Shown one piece after another: positions 25,816-34,311 of a stretch of DNA of 64,000 nt. The DNA comes from [Mycobacterium] fortunisiensis (GTDB taxonomy: Bacteria > Actinomycetota > Actinomycetes > Mycobacteriales > Mycobacteriaceae). Location: assembly GCF_019050325.1 (NCBI RefSeq), contig NZ_VOMB01000027.1, positions 124,001 to 188,000 of the forward strand. The letters are read 5' to 3'. Under the pieces are notes generated by a model that saw only the letters and a list, made by a program, of their open reading frames with translations, ran no database searches and was not told where the DNA came from. Positions within the stretch are counted from its first letter, which is position 1. Each line of letters starts with the position of its first letter. The position numbers and the translations under genes are program-made.

Positions 25816-26424
25816 CTACCACCGGACGTTTCGCGGCAGCAGGTCCCACACGTGCTCGGTGCTGTTGACCGACGCCACCGCCAGCCTGCCCGACCGTGAC
25901 GACAGCACCCGGGTGACCGAGGCGTAGTCCACGTGGAACGACAGCAGCCGCTGGGTCTGCAGGATCTGGTGCAGCAGCACGTTGATCACCCCGCCGTGGC
26001 TGAACACCGCGACGGTCTCGTCATGGTCGCCCGCGGCCACCAGGTCCTCGACCGCGGCGGCGATCCTGGCCAGGAACGCGTCCTCGTCCACGCTGCTGGG
26101 CAGATGCCCGCCGGCGAGGCGGGCCAGCTCCTCGGGGTTCTCCTTGGCGATGTCCTCGATCGGCACATAGTGCGACATGTCGCGGTCGTACTCGGCGAGC
26201 CGCTCGTCGACCTCGACCGACAGCCCGAGCGATTCCGACAGCGGCCCCGCCGTCTGTACGGCGCGTCGTTGCGGGCTGCTGACCAGCCGGGTGACCGGAA
26301 ACCGGGACAGCGCGGCCGGCAGCCGCTGCGCCTGCGCGACGCCCGCCTCGGACAGGTCGGGGTCGGACCCTTGACCCGGCTCGCTGCGCAGCGGTAAAGC
26401 ATGTCGGACCAGAAGCAGTTGCAC
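25816..26424 (-). CDS. Histidine phosphatase family protein
   Basis: 202-aa phosphoglycerate-mutase-like phosphatase. It begins with the catalytic LLLVRHALPL motif (an RHA variant of RHG), contains SSPQRRAVQTA, and the second catalytic His in VFSHGGVINVLL. Start GTG 26424 places the catalytic motif at the N-terminus as usual. The substrate is not known. It is 49 bases from the divergent SDR gene and upstream of the phosphotransferase gene. Confidence 0.88.
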   Translation of the reverse strand: MQLLLVRHALPLRSEPGQGSDPDLSEAGVAQAQRLPAALSRFPVTRLVSSPQRRAVQTAGPLSESLGLSVEVDERLAEYDRDMSHYVPIEDIAKENPEELARLAGGHLPSSVDEDAFLARIAAAVEDLVAAGDHDETVAVFSHGGVINVLLHQILQTQRLLSFHVDYASVTRVLSSRSGRLAVASVNSTEHVWDLLPRNVRW

Positions 26425-26473
26425 CGTGCCACCATAGGGCCGCAGTACCTGATCACCGGAGAGGGTCCAGTAC

Positions 26474-27229
26474 ATGGGATACGCCGACGAGTTGTTCGAC
26501 CTGACCGATCGGGTGGTGCTGGTCACCGGGGGTAGCCGCGGGCTGGGCGCCGAGATCGCGATGGGGGCGGCGCGGTGCGGGGCCGATGTGGTGATCGCCA
26601 GCCGCAACCTGGACTCGTGTGTGGCCACCGCCGAGGCGATCACCGCGGCCACCGGTCGCGCCGCGCTGCCGTATGCGGTGCACGTGGGCCGGTGGGATGA
26701 GCTCGACGGCCTGGTGGACGCGGTGTACGCGCGGTTCGGCAAGGTCGACGTGCTGGTGAACAACGCCGGCATGTCACCACTGTACGAATCGCTGGGCTCG
26801 GTCACCGAGAAACTCTTCGACGCCGTGTTCAACCTGAATCTCAAAGGGCCGTTTCGGCTTTCGGCCCTGCTCGGTGAGCGCATGGTGGCCGACGGCGGCG
26901 GCGCGATCATCAACGTCAGCTCGTCCGGCTCGCTGCGGCCCGATCAGTACATGCTGCCCTACGCCGCGGCCAAGGCCGGCCTCAACGCCATGACCGAGGG
27001 GCTGGCCAAGGCCTTCGGCCCGACCGTGCGGGTCAACACCCTGATGGCCGGACCTTTTCTCACCGACGTCAGCAAGGCCTGGGACATGGCCGGTGACCCG
27101 TTCGGCCACCTGGCCCTGCAACGGGCCGGCAATCCGCCCGAGATCGTCGGCGCCGCACTGTTTCTGATGTCGGACGCGTCCAGCTTCACCACCGGCTCGA
27201 TCCTGCGCGTCGATGGCGGCCTGCCCTGA
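26474..27229 (+). CDS. SDR-family oxidoreductase
   Basis: 251-aa classical short-chain dehydrogenase. TGGSRGLG (cofactor binding), NNAG, an active-site Ser block (INVSSSGS) and YAAAK are in order, with a C-terminal DGG. The lone Arg in the ASRNL turn suggests NADP(H) preference. Start ATG 26474. The substrate is unknown. Confidence 0.9.
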   Translation: MGYADELFDLTDRVVLVTGGSRGLGAEIAMGAARCGADVVIASRNLDSCVATAEAITAATGRAALPYAVHVGRWDELDGLVDAVYARFGKVDVLVNNAGMSPLYESLGSVTEKLFDAVFNLNLKGPFRLSALLGERMVADGGGAIINVSSSGSLRPDQYMLPYAAAKAGLNAMTEGLAKAFGPTVRVNTLMAGPFLTDVSKAWDMAGDPFGHLALQRAGNPPEIVGAALFLMSDASSFTTGSILRVDGGLP

Positions 27230-27241
27230 GCCCGAGGCGGT

Positions 27242-27273
27242 AACCTGGCCAGGTTGGCAAACGTGTCATGACA
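27242..27273. promoter_or_regulatory. Two palindromes upstream of the GntR gene
   Basis: AACCTGG-CCAGGTT (27242-27255) and TGTCATGACA (27264-27273), both perfect, lie in the 66-bp gap between the SDR stop and the GntR start. TGTCATGACA has the form of UTRA-type GntR operators. The first could also be the SDR terminator. Confidence 0.5.
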
Positions 27274-27295
27274 ACTTTCCACGAAGGTGAGGCCG

Positions 27296-28027
27296 ATGGC
27301 CGGGCCCCGTTCGCGCCACGAACACGTCGCGGCCGAACTGCGTGCGCGCATCAGGCGCCGTGACTACGCCGTCGGCCAGGCGCTGCCCACCGAAAGTGCG
27401 TTGTGCGCGGAGTTCGACGTGTCCCGCGGCCCGGTGCGCCAGGCCCTGGCCACGCTGAAGAACGAGGGCCTGATCCGGGTTTCGCGCGGCAAGCCCGCGG
27501 TGGTGCGCAGCCACGAGGCCACCCAGCGGCTGGATACGTTCACCCCGTTCACCGAGTGGGCCGAACGTGCCGGGCGCACCGCCGGCAACCGCACTCTGGA
27601 AGTGGCCCGCCGCCGGGCGTCCGGGGCCGCGGCCGAGGCACTGGGATTGACGGCAGAGGACTTCGTGGTCGAGGTGCTGCGCGTGCGGCTGCTCGACGGT
27701 GAGCCGGCCATGGTGGAGCGCAGCACCTTCATCGACTCCGTCGGCTCGCTGCTGTTCGAGTTCGACACCGATTCCGGTTCGATGACCGCGTACCTGGCCG
27801 GTCGCGGCGTGCACTTCGATTCCATGGAGCACGTGCTCGACGCGGTGGCGGCCGGGGCCGACGACGCTGCGAATCTCGGTATCGCGCCGGGCAGTCCGCT
27901 GTTGCGTGAGCGTCGCGTCTCACGGGATCAGAACGGGGTGGTGTTCGAATGCGCCGATGACCGGTACCGGCCCGACCTGGTGACGTTCAGTATCGTCAAC
28001 GCCCGCACCAGTTTTCCCGACCCCTAG
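27296..28027 (+). CDS. GntR-family regulator with UTRA ligand domain
   Basis: 243-aa regulator. N-terminal winged HTH (about residues 5-70: YAVGQALPTESALCAEFDVSRGPVRQALATLKNEGLIRV, with the recognition helix SRGPVRQAL) and a C-terminal UTRA domain (about 95-240). ATG 27296 follows AAGGTGAGG. It converges with the phosphonatase-like gene and so neighbours the two-gene phosphonate operon, which it probably controls; similar palindromes occur before it and before that operon. Confidence 0.88.
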   Translation: MAGPRSRHEHVAAELRARIRRRDYAVGQALPTESALCAEFDVSRGPVRQALATLKNEGLIRVSRGKPAVVRSHEATQRLDTFTPFTEWAERAGRTAGNRTLEVARRRASGAAAEALGLTAEDFVVEVLRVRLLDGEPAMVERSTFIDSVGSLLFEFDTDSGSMTAYLAGRGVHFDSMEHVLDAVAAGADDAANLGIAPGSPLLRERRVSRDQNGVVFECADDRYRPDLVTFSIVNARTSFPDP

Positions 28028-28042
28028 CCGTGGCGGCCCGGC

Positions 28043-28741
28043 CTACTGCAGCTCGGCCAGCAGGGTTGGAAGGTCGGCCACGCTGTCGAGGATGTGCGTG
28101 GCACCCGCTTCGGACAGTTGGGCCCGGTCGTGCGCCCCGGTCAGCACGCCGACCGAGGCCCGGGCACCCGCGCGCAGGCCACTGACGACATCGGAGGCGG
28201 AGTCGCCCAGCACGACCATCGAACGCACCGAATCGGTTTCGGTCTGCATCAGTGCCGTCAGCGCCATGTCGGGGTACGGCCGCCCGCGCACCCCCGCCGT
28301 GGGGCACAGCACCGCGTCGGCCAGGTGCTGCCAGCCCAGCGCCTCGATGATCGCCGTCTGCGTTTCCTTGGCGAACCCGGTGGTCAGCGCGGTCTTGATG
28401 CCATCAGCCCGCAGCGTGGCGATGACCTCTTCGGCGCCGGGCACGGGACTGCAGTTCCCCTCGGCCACCAGGCGGGCATAGCAGCGTTCGAATTCCTGGT
28501 TGGCAGCCTGCGCCTTCCCCTCGTCGCCGCGGGCCAGATGCCGGAAGACGGTGATCTTGGACTGCCCCATGGTGTCGTCGACGTAGCGCAGCATCTCCTC
28601 CCGATCAGCGTCCGTCTTCGACAGGCCCGCGTGTCGGTCGGCGGCCAAGAACGACTGCTGCACCAGACCGCTGTCCTGCACGGTGGTTCCGGCCATGTCG
28701 AACACGACGAGCGTGATCGGTTCGGTTGTCGTGGCGCTCAT
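28043..28741 (-). CDS. Phosphonatase-like HAD hydrolase
   Basis: 232-aa HAD-superfamily enzyme of the phosphonatase-like (TIGR03351/PhnX-related) group, predicted to split phosphonoacetaldehyde into acetaldehyde and phosphate. The nucleophile motif is VVFDMAGTTV, the cap contains TMGQSK whose Lys matches the Schiff-base position of PhnX, and VLGDSASD supplies the metal-binding acids. It lies 26 bases downstream of the FAD oxidoreductase in the same operon. True PhnX function versus a related C-P or phosphate-ester hydrolase cannot be settled by eye. Confidence 0.85.
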   Translation of the reverse strand: MSATTTEPITLVVFDMAGTTVQDSGLVQQSFLAADRHAGLSKTDADREEMLRYVDDTMGQSKITVFRHLARGDEGKAQAANQEFERCYARLVAEGNCSPVPGAEEVIATLRADGIKTALTTGFAKETQTAIIEALGWQHLADAVLCPTAGVRGRPYPDMALTALMQTETDSVRSMVVLGDSASDVVSGLRAGARASVGVLTGAHDRAQLSEAGATHILDSVADLPTLLAELQ

Positions 28742-28767
28742 GGAGTCATCCCTTTCGTTCGGGTGGT

Positions 28768-29901
28768 TCAGGCTTGTGCGACGAGTGGTCCCAGGGCGTT
28801 CTCGACGCTGTCGAGGGCCAGGCCCAGGCCGGTGGTCATGCCGATACCGGTGGTGACGGTGACGACGTGGGTGCCCTCGATGGGCTGCTCGATCAGGAAT
28901 TCCTGACCGGGAGCCGAGCAGTAGACCCCCTGCCAGCGTTCGGACACCTGGATATCGTTGATCCCGAACAGTTTTCGGGTCTCGTCGAGGAGCACCTCGA
29001 ATCCCTCTTCGGATTGAAACGGTGGTGCGGACACGTCGTGGTAGTGGGTGTCACCGATCAGCAGCGAGCCGTCGGGCTGCGGGGTGTACATCTGGTGCAG
29101 GCCGATGTCGACGTGGTCGGGGTACTCGGCGCGCAACCGCTCGGCGACGGCGGAGGTGGTGGGCAGATCCGCGAAACCCGAGTAGCGCACCAGCGACCAT
29201 CCGGTGAACAGCGGTGCGGGCAGTGCCGCAGGCAGGGGCAGCCGGGCCCGCAGCATGTGCAGCCGACACCGCAGCAGGCCGTCGCGCTCGGCCAACGCCG
29301 GGAAGAGCCGGTCGATGTCGTAGTTGACGGTGACGAAGGTCGCCGTGGCCCGCACCGCACCGCGTGAGGTGTGCACCACGCCGGGCTCGAATCCGGAAGC
29401 CGCGGTGCGCCAATGGAAGTCGACGCCCTCGGTGGCCAGCCAGCGCGCAATGGCGGGAGCCGCGGTGCGCGGATCGACCTGCAGGTCGTTCGGCAGGTAC
29501 ATGCCGCCGGTCACCCGATCGGCCGCCACCGGAACCCGATCCAGGACCTGCTCGCGGCTCAGCAACTCCACCTCGGCAGGTCCGCGGACGGCAGCGAATT
29601 CGCGCATCACGGCCAGTTCGTCGTCATGACGCGCGACACAGAACGTGCCTGCCTGCGCCGACCAGAACCCCGCGCTGCGTGAGAGGTCCAGCCAGTGCTG
29701 ACGGCCGCGCCGCGCATAGTCCCCGGCAATCCCGGATTGCGCGGTGAGGCAGACATGACCGAAGTTCTGCACCGAAGCCCCGACGACCCCGCCTGCGTGG
29801 TCGACGACGGCGACCCGCAACCCGCGTCGATGCGCGTGGTAGGCGTGCGCCAGGCCGACGATGCCGGCGCCGACCACCACCACGTCATAGCTGGGTTTCA
29901 T
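28768..29901 (-). CDS. FAD-dependent oxidoreductase, phosphonate-locus type (TIGR03364)
   Basis: 377-aa DAO-family flavoprotein. It has VVVGAGIVGLAHAYHA at residues 6-21, then the subgroup hallmark GASVQNFGHV, and a C-terminal GIGMTTGLGLA. Members sit in aminoethylphosphonate gene clusters, where they are thought to oxidise (N-alkyl) 2-aminoethylphosphonate to phosphonoacetaldehyde. With the phosphonatase-like gene just downstream this makes a complete short route to phosphate. ATG 29901 is chosen as the first conserved Met; a palindrome at 29929-29944 lies in the promoter. Confidence 0.85.
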   Translation of the reverse strand: MKPSYDVVVVGAGIVGLAHAYHAHRRGLRVAVVDHAGGVVGASVQNFGHVCLTAQSGIAGDYARRGRQHWLDLSRSAGFWSAQAGTFCVARHDDELAVMREFAAVRGPAEVELLSREQVLDRVPVAADRVTGGMYLPNDLQVDPRTAAPAIARWLATEGVDFHWRTAASGFEPGVVHTSRGAVRATATFVTVNYDIDRLFPALAERDGLLRCRLHMLRARLPLPAALPAPLFTGWSLVRYSGFADLPTTSAVAERLRAEYPDHVDIGLHQMYTPQPDGSLLIGDTHYHDVSAPPFQSEEGFEVLLDETRKLFGINDIQVSERWQGVYCSAPGQEFLIEQPIEGTHVVTVTTGIGMTTGLGLALDSVENALGPLVAQA

Positions 29902-29928
29902 GCGCCCACTGTGGGCGGCGGTGGCGCA

Positions 29929-29944
29929 ACTTGTCAATACAAGT
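29929..29944. promoter_or_regulatory. Candidate operator of the phosphonate operon
   Basis: Perfect inverted repeat ACTTGT-CAAT-ACAAGT, 28 bases upstream of the FAD oxidoreductase start. Its form suits a GntR/UTRA regulator such as the one at 27296. Confidence 0.5.
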
Positions 29945-29953
29945 ACTAAATCT

Positions 29954-30484
29954 TCACTTCTTATCTAGATACGTGGCGCGTTGTTCATCTCGCCGGACCG
30001 TGTGCAGGCGGACATCGGCCAACACGCCCGCAGAGATACGCGCGGTCATATACGTGCAGTACGGCTGCCGGCGGCGGTCGGTCGGCGACCCCGGATTGAG
30101 CAGGCGCAGACCGGTTTTCGCAGTGGTGTCCCACGGGATGTGACTGTGCCCGAACACCAGCACGTCGGTTGCCGGGTAGTCCCTGGCCACGCGCGCCTCA
30201 CGGCCCGTGGCCGCGCCGGTCTCGTGGACCACCGTGAAACGCAGACCGTCCAGTGTCACGTCGGCCCGCTCCGGCAGCCGTCGGCGTAGCTCCGCCCCGT
30301 CGTTGTTGCCCCAACAGCCGATCAGGCGCGACGCACGTGCACCCAGGGTGTCGAGCAGGGCGGGCTCGACCCAGTCGCCGGCGTGAACCACCACATCGGC
30401 CCGGTCCACCTCGTCCCACACCTGAGCCGGCAGATCCTTGGCGCGCATGGGCACGTGAGTATCGGCGATCAGCAGCAGCCGCAT
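29954..30484 (-). CDS. YfcE/MJ0936-type metallophosphoesterase
   Basis: 176-aa phosphodiesterase with the calcineurin-like metal motifs ADTHVPM, HAGDWVEP, GNNDG and FGHSHIP in order. It probably uses two metal ions and hydrolyses a phosphodiester; the substrate is unknown. It ends 52 bases before the phosphonate operon on the same strand but appears to be separated from it by that operon's own promoter. Confidence 0.87.
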   Translation of the reverse strand: MRLLLIADTHVPMRAKDLPAQVWDEVDRADVVVHAGDWVEPALLDTLGARASRLIGCWGNNDGAELRRRLPERADVTLDGLRFTVVHETGAATGREARVARDYPATDVLVFGHSHIPWDTTAKTGLRLLNPGSPTDRRRQPYCTYMTARISAGVLADVRLHTVRRDEQRATYLDKK

Positions 30485-30556
30485 CCCGGCCAGCCTACGT
30501 GACCAGGGTGCGGGAAACCTGGAAGCCGAGCCTGCGTGAGGGCTAGGGTGGCCAGT

Positions 30557-30602
30557 GTCGGCGCGTGACGTTCCACCCCTAGCTGGAATGGCACGCGCCG
30601 AC
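30557..30602. repeat. Palindrome with GTCGGCGCG-type arms
   Basis: Perfect 11-bp arms GTCGGCGCGTG and CACGCGCCGAC, with inner arms TTCCA and TGGAA. It lies in the divergent gap between the phosphoesterase and a membrane-protein gene. The arm core GTCGGCGCG recurs in the hairpin after mspA (61646-61686). Confidence 0.7.
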
Positions 30603-30628
30603 TCACACTCAGGGCTTACACTCCGCCC

Positions 30629-30982
30629 ATGGACCTACTACGCAACGTAGTTGTTTATCTCCACCTGATCGGGTTCGCGGTGATGGTCGGCGCCTGGGTG
30701 GCCGAGGCCGTGGCCCGCCGCTTCGAGATCACCCGGGTGATGGACTACGGCATCACGCTGTCGCTACTGACCGGCGTGGCCCTGGCCGCGCCGTGGCCGG
30801 CCGGCATCGAGTTGAACTACCCGAAGCTCGTCACCAAGCTCGTCATCCTCGTCGTGCTCGGCGCCGTTCTGGGCATCGGCCGGGCACGGCAACGCCGTAC
30901 CGGTCAACCCGTGCTGCCGCTGTTCGTCGCGGCCGGCGTGCTGCCCCTGCTCGCCGCCGCCATCGCGGTGCTGTGGACCTGA
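30629..30982 (+). CDS. Small integral membrane protein, 117 aa
   Basis: Four predicted membrane helices: VVVYLHLIGFAVMVGAWVA, YGITLSLLTGVALAA, LVTKLVILVVLGAVLGI and LFVAAGVLPLLAAAIAVLW. Early His and Arg residues near the first helix resemble small haem- or copper-related membrane families, but the similarity is too slight to name one. ATG at 30629. It is monocistronic, preceded by a palindrome. A conserved hypothetical in mycobacteria, as far as I can judge. Confidence 0.75.
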   Translation: MDLLRNVVVYLHLIGFAVMVGAWVAEAVARRFEITRVMDYGITLSLLTGVALAAPWPAGIELNYPKLVTKLVILVVLGAVLGIGRARQRRTGQPVLPLFVAAGVLPLLAAAIAVLWT

Positions 30983-31066
30983 GCCTCGGCCCGAACCTGA
31001 GCTGGAGCTGAGACCGTCCCGTAAAGTTAACTGGCAAACAGCATTTGTCGGCAGGTACGGGAATCA

Positions 31067-31498
31067 ATGGGACACAGACACGCCATGGCGACCGCCAGGG
31101 TCATGCGCACGGCGGCATTCACCGGATGCGGTACACCGCAGGGTGACGGCCGTATCCGGGCCCGGACCCGTCCCGCCGATCGGCCGCGGCAAGCCCACCA
31201 CGGCGTCTTCGAACGACCCCGGCGCCGTCGCTATGCCGGCCAGCTGAAGACCTCGGCCACCCTGGTGACCGGCCGGTCACCGTGGATGAACGACCGGGTC
31301 ACCGTGCTGCGTGGATTCCTGGCCGACCTGCACGGCCTGCACCTGCCACCGGAGCTGGCCCGGGTCCAGGTCGCCGGCCACGTCGAACTCCTGGTCTCCG
31401 TGCTGCGGCTCAATCGCCAGACCGCCCGGCAATTCGTCACCGACGACGTGCTGCGGGAGATGGCCGTCGACATCGCGACTGCCGTCGGGTCGGAGTAA
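31067..31498 (+). CDS. Hypothetical protein (start uncertain)
   Basis: Up to 143 aa from ATG 31067. The first 73 residues are Arg-rich and low in complexity; the part from ATG 31286 onward (MNDRVTVLRGFLADLHGLHL, then HVELLVSVLRLNRQTARQFV) looks like a real, helical protein domain of about 70 residues. The true gene may therefore be only 31286-31498. No family recognised. Confidence 0.5.
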   Translation: MGHRHAMATARVMRTAAFTGCGTPQGDGRIRARTRPADRPRQAHHGVFERPRRRRYAGQLKTSATLVTGRSPWMNDRVTVLRGFLADLHGLHLPPELARVQVAGHVELLVSVLRLNRQTARQFVTDDVLREMAVDIATAVGSE

Positions 31499-31611
31499 GC
31501 GGGCCGGCCTGGCTGCCGACTGCCCGGCGGAGATCGCCGAAATCGACGCCAGGGTGGTTGTTCCGCGGGAATCACAGCCCAGGTGTCGATCTCGATGAAA
31601 GCAAGAGACAA

Positions 31612-31647
31612 AAATCGAGGCGTGGTCCGCAGACCACGCCTCGATTT
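31612..31647. terminator. Bidirectional intrinsic terminator
   Basis: 16-bp perfect stem (AAATCGAGGCGTGGTC and GACCACGCCTCGATTT) with loop CGCA and T tracts on both strands. It ends tRNA-Arg transcription on the minus strand and possibly the gene at 31067 on the plus strand. Confidence 0.85.
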
Positions 31648-31654
31648 CTTTGAG

Positions 31655-31727
31655 TGCGCCCGAAGGGATTCGAACCCCTAACCTTCTGATCCGTAGTCAG
31701 ATGCTCTATCCGTTGAGCTACGGGCGC
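31655..31727 (-). tRNA. tRNA-Arg (anticodon ACG)
   Basis: 73 nt on the minus strand: acceptor GCGCCCG with CGGGCGC, discriminator A, no encoded CCA. Anticodon loop CTACGGA gives ACG. This is the tRNA that TadA (18195-18650) converts to ICG so that it reads CGU, CGC and CGA. Confidence 0.95.
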
Positions 31728-31764
31728 CTTGCGCTATTCAGTTGTGCGGTTGACAAGTCAACCG

Positions 31765-31856
31765 TGGCGGAGGCGAGAGGATTTGAACCTCCGGTCCCCG
31801 GTAAGGGGGACAACTCATTAGCAGTGAGTCCCATTCGGCCGCTCTGGCACGCCTCC
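31765..31856 (-). tRNA. tRNA-Ser (anticodon GCT)
   Basis: Class II tRNA with long variable arm; acceptor GGAGGCG with CGCCTCC, discriminator G and an encoded CCA (31765-31767). Anticodon loop CTGCTAA gives GCT (serine AGC/AGU). Confidence 0.95.
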
Positions 31857-31944
31857 TTTGAACTTCTGTGAGGGTACCGGACTCCGTCCTGTTGCCCGAA
31901 ACCGCCGAGGGCACACAGTACACAGCCTCCCCTATGCTGGCCAA

Positions 31945-33027
31945 GTGAGTATCCGTTTGCGTCCCGAAATGGCCGACCTTCCGGCATACGCACCAGGCAA
32001 AACAGTTCCGGGCGCAATCAAGATCGCCAGCAATGAAACCGTGTTTCCGCCCCTTCCGAGCGTGCGGGAAGCCATCCTGCAGGCCACCGAGAACATCAAC
32101 CGCTACCCCGACAACGGCTACCGTGACCTGCGCGAACACCTGGCCAAGCACGTCGACGTCGCGCCCGAGCAGATCGCTGTGGGCTGCGGTTCGGTCAGCC
32201 TGTGCCAGCAGTTGATACAAATCACATCCAGCGTCGGCGACGAAGTCGTGTACGGATGGCGCAGTTTCGAGATCTATCCGCTGCAGATCCGTACCGCCGG
32301 GGCGACGGGCGTACCGGTCCCGCTGCGTGAGCAGACTCACGATCTCGACGCCATGCTCGCGGCGGTCACCGACCGCACCCGGCTGATCTTCGTCTGCAAC
32401 CCGAACAACCCGACGTCCACCGTGGTGGACCCCGAGGCCCTGGCCCGGTTCGTGGCCGCCGTCCCCGACGACATCCTGATCGTGCTCGACGAGGCCTACG
32501 TGGAGTACATCCGCGACGGGCTGCTGCCCGACAGCCTCGAGCTGGTCCGCGCCCACCCCAATGTGGTTGTTCTGCGGACCTTCTCGAAGGCCTACGGGCT
32601 GGCCGGCCTGCGCGTCGGTTATGCCGTCGCCGATCCCGAGATCGTCACCGCGCTCGGCAAGGTCTACGTGCCGTTCAGCGCGACGAGCGTGTCCCAGGCC
32701 GCGGCCATCGCCAGCCTGGAGGCCGCCGACGAGTTGTTGGCCCGCACCGACGCCGTCGTCGCCGAACGCAGCCGGGTCAGCGCCGCCCTGCGCGCGGCCG
32801 GCTACGAGCTGCCGCCCTCGCAGGCGAACTTCGTCTGGCTGCCGCTCGCCGAACGCACCCTCGACTTCGTGGCCGGGGCCGCTGACAGCCGCATCATCGT
32901 GCGCCCGTACGGTGAGGACGGCGTGCGGGTCACCATCGGTGCCCCGCACGAGAACGACGCCTTTCTGGAGTTCGCCCAGAGCTGGATCGCGGGTGACGCC
33001 GGGACTCGGACAGGAGAAACCAAGTGA
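31945..33027 (+). CDS. pat: Histidinol-phosphate/aromatic aminotransferase (Pat/HisC2)
   Basis: 360-aa class I/II PLP aminotransferase. KIASNETVFPPLPSV, the YPDNGYRDLREHLA block, the LIFVCNPNNPT motif, the PLP-Lys motif RTFSKAYGLAGLRVGY and the C-terminal IIVRPYGEDGVRVTIG fit HisC-like enzymes. The orthologue is Rv3772 (hisC2), which favours aromatic 2-oxo acids. GTG 31945 sits about seven bases after TATGCT (31933-31938), suggesting a leaderless transcript. The gene at 33024 overlaps its end by four bases. Confidence 0.92.
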   Translation: MSIRLRPEMADLPAYAPGKTVPGAIKIASNETVFPPLPSVREAILQATENINRYPDNGYRDLREHLAKHVDVAPEQIAVGCGSVSLCQQLIQITSSVGDEVVYGWRSFEIYPLQIRTAGATGVPVPLREQTHDLDAMLAAVTDRTRLIFVCNPNNPTSTVVDPEALARFVAAVPDDILIVLDEAYVEYIRDGLLPDSLELVRAHPNVVVLRTFSKAYGLAGLRVGYAVADPEIVTALGKVYVPFSATSVSQAAAIASLEAADELLARTDAVVAERSRVSAALRAAGYELPPSQANFVWLPLAERTLDFVAGAADSRIIVRPYGEDGVRVTIGAPHENDAFLEFAQSWIAGDAGTRTGETK

Positions 33028-33485
33028 GCGATGCGCGCGGTACGTTCGACGGGTTCGTGAGCCGCGACGGCCAGATCCCCGACACCGAACTCGACGCGTT
33101 CTGGGCGCTGCTGCGGCCCGCCAGCATCGACTTCATGCTCGGTGAGTGGAAGGGCGGCGAATTCCAGACCGGGCACAAGGCCAACGGCTTCATGAAGCGG
33201 CTCAACTGGTTCGGCAAGACGTTCCACTCGGCCGCCGACGCCAAGCCACTGGTCTGCCTGGACGCCGAGGGCAACAAGTTCTCCAACACCGAGGCGATGA
33301 AGGGCGAGGCCAGCCTGTGGCTGGAGGAGTTCCGCGGCGAGGTGACCGCGACGATGGTCTACGACGGCGCGCCGGTGCACGACCACTTCAAGGTGGTCGA
33401 CGACCACACCGTCGTCGGCATCATGAACGGCAAGGGCGCGGTGGTTGACGGCCGCTACCTGTACTTCTACCTCCAACGCGTCTAG
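33024..33485 (+). CDS. GXWXG/DUF4334 domain protein
   Basis: 153-aa soluble protein. The name-giving GXWXG motif appears as GEWKGG at about residue 41, followed by the DUF4334 region (ATMVYDGAPVHDHFKVVDD, VVGIMNGKGA). Function unknown. Start GTG 33024 overlaps the stop of pat (GTGA), and the crotonase gene starts 10 bases after its end, so the three form one operon. Confidence 0.85.
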   Translation: MSDARGTFDGFVSRDGQIPDTELDAFWALLRPASIDFMLGEWKGGEFQTGHKANGFMKRLNWFGKTFHSAADAKPLVCLDAEGNKFSNTEAMKGEASLWLEEFRGEVTATMVYDGAPVHDHFKVVDDHTVVGIMNGKGAVVDGRYLYFYLQRV

Positions 33486-33495
33486 GAGAGACCCG

Positions 33496-34311
33496 ATGGC
33501 TGACACCTACGAATCCGCCTCCGTCGAAATCTCCGACCACGTTGCCCGGGTGACGCTGCTGGGTCCCGGCAAGGGCAACGCGATGGGCCCGGCGTTCTGG
33601 GCCGAGATGCCCGACGTGTTCGGCACTCTCGACGACGACCCCGACGTGCGCGCGATCGTGCTGACCGGCTCCGGCAAGAACTTCAGCTACGGTTTGGACC
33701 TGCCGGCCATGGGCGCAGCGATGCCCGGTCTGGATGCCGGTGCGGCCGACCGCGCCGGGTTCCACAAGCGGCTGCAGAAGATGCAGGGCGCCATCACCGC
33801 CGTCGCCGACTGCCGTACCCCGACCATCGCCTCGATCCACGGCTGGTGCATCGGCGGCGGGGTGGATCTGGTCAGCGCGGTGGATATCCGCTACGCCAGC
33901 GCCGACGCGAAATTCTCGGTGCGCGAGACCAAGCTGGCCATCGTCGCCGACGTGGGCAGCCTGGCCCGGCTGCCGCTGATCCTGTCCGACGGGCATCTGC
34001 GTGAGCTGGTGCTGACGGGTAAGGACGTGGACGCAGCGCATGCCGCGCGCATCGGTCTGGTCAACGACGTCTACGACGACGCCGACGCCTCCTTGGCCGC
34101 CGCACACGCCACGGCCACTGAGATCGCCGCCAACCCGCCGCTGACCGTGGCCGGGGTGAAGGATGTACTCGACCAGCAGCGCACGGCCAGGGTGGCCGAG
34201 AGCCTGCGTTATGTGGCGGCGTGGAACTCGGCGTTCCTGCCGTCCAAGGATCTGGCCGAGGCGGTCACTGCGATGTTCCAGAAGCGCCCGCCGCAGTTCA
34301 CCGGGGAATAG
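33496..34311 (+). CDS. echA21: Crotonase-family protein (enoyl-CoA hydratase/isomerase)
   Basis: 271-aa crotonase. The oxyanion-hole segments are SYGLDLPAM and the CIGGGVDL loop. The active-site region reads VRETKLAIVADVGSLARLP; the spaced Glu and Asp match delta(3,5)-delta(2,4)-dienoyl-CoA isomerases better than simple hydratases, so isomerase activity in unsaturated fatty-acid oxidation is plausible. Third gene of the pat operon; synteny matches echA21 (Rv3774). Its end overlaps the convergent gene by 14 bases. Confidence 0.88.
   Translation: MADTYESASVEISDHVARVTLLGPGKGNAMGPAFWAEMPDVFGTLDDDPDVRAIVLTGSGKNFSYGLDLPAMGAAMPGLDAGAADRAGFHKRLQKMQGAITAVADCRTPTIASIHGWCIGGGVDLVSAVDIRYASADAKFSVRETKLAIVADVGSLARLPLILSDGHLRELVLTGKDVDAAHAARIGLVNDVYDDADASLAAAHATATEIAANPPLTVAGVKDVLDQQRTARVAESLRYVAAWNSAFLPSKDLAEAVTAMFQKRPPQFTGE

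Noticed and set aside
30293..30546. Pro/Arg-rich plus-strand frame opposite the metallophosphoesterase
   Set aside because: Shadow of a gene with complete metal-binding motifs.
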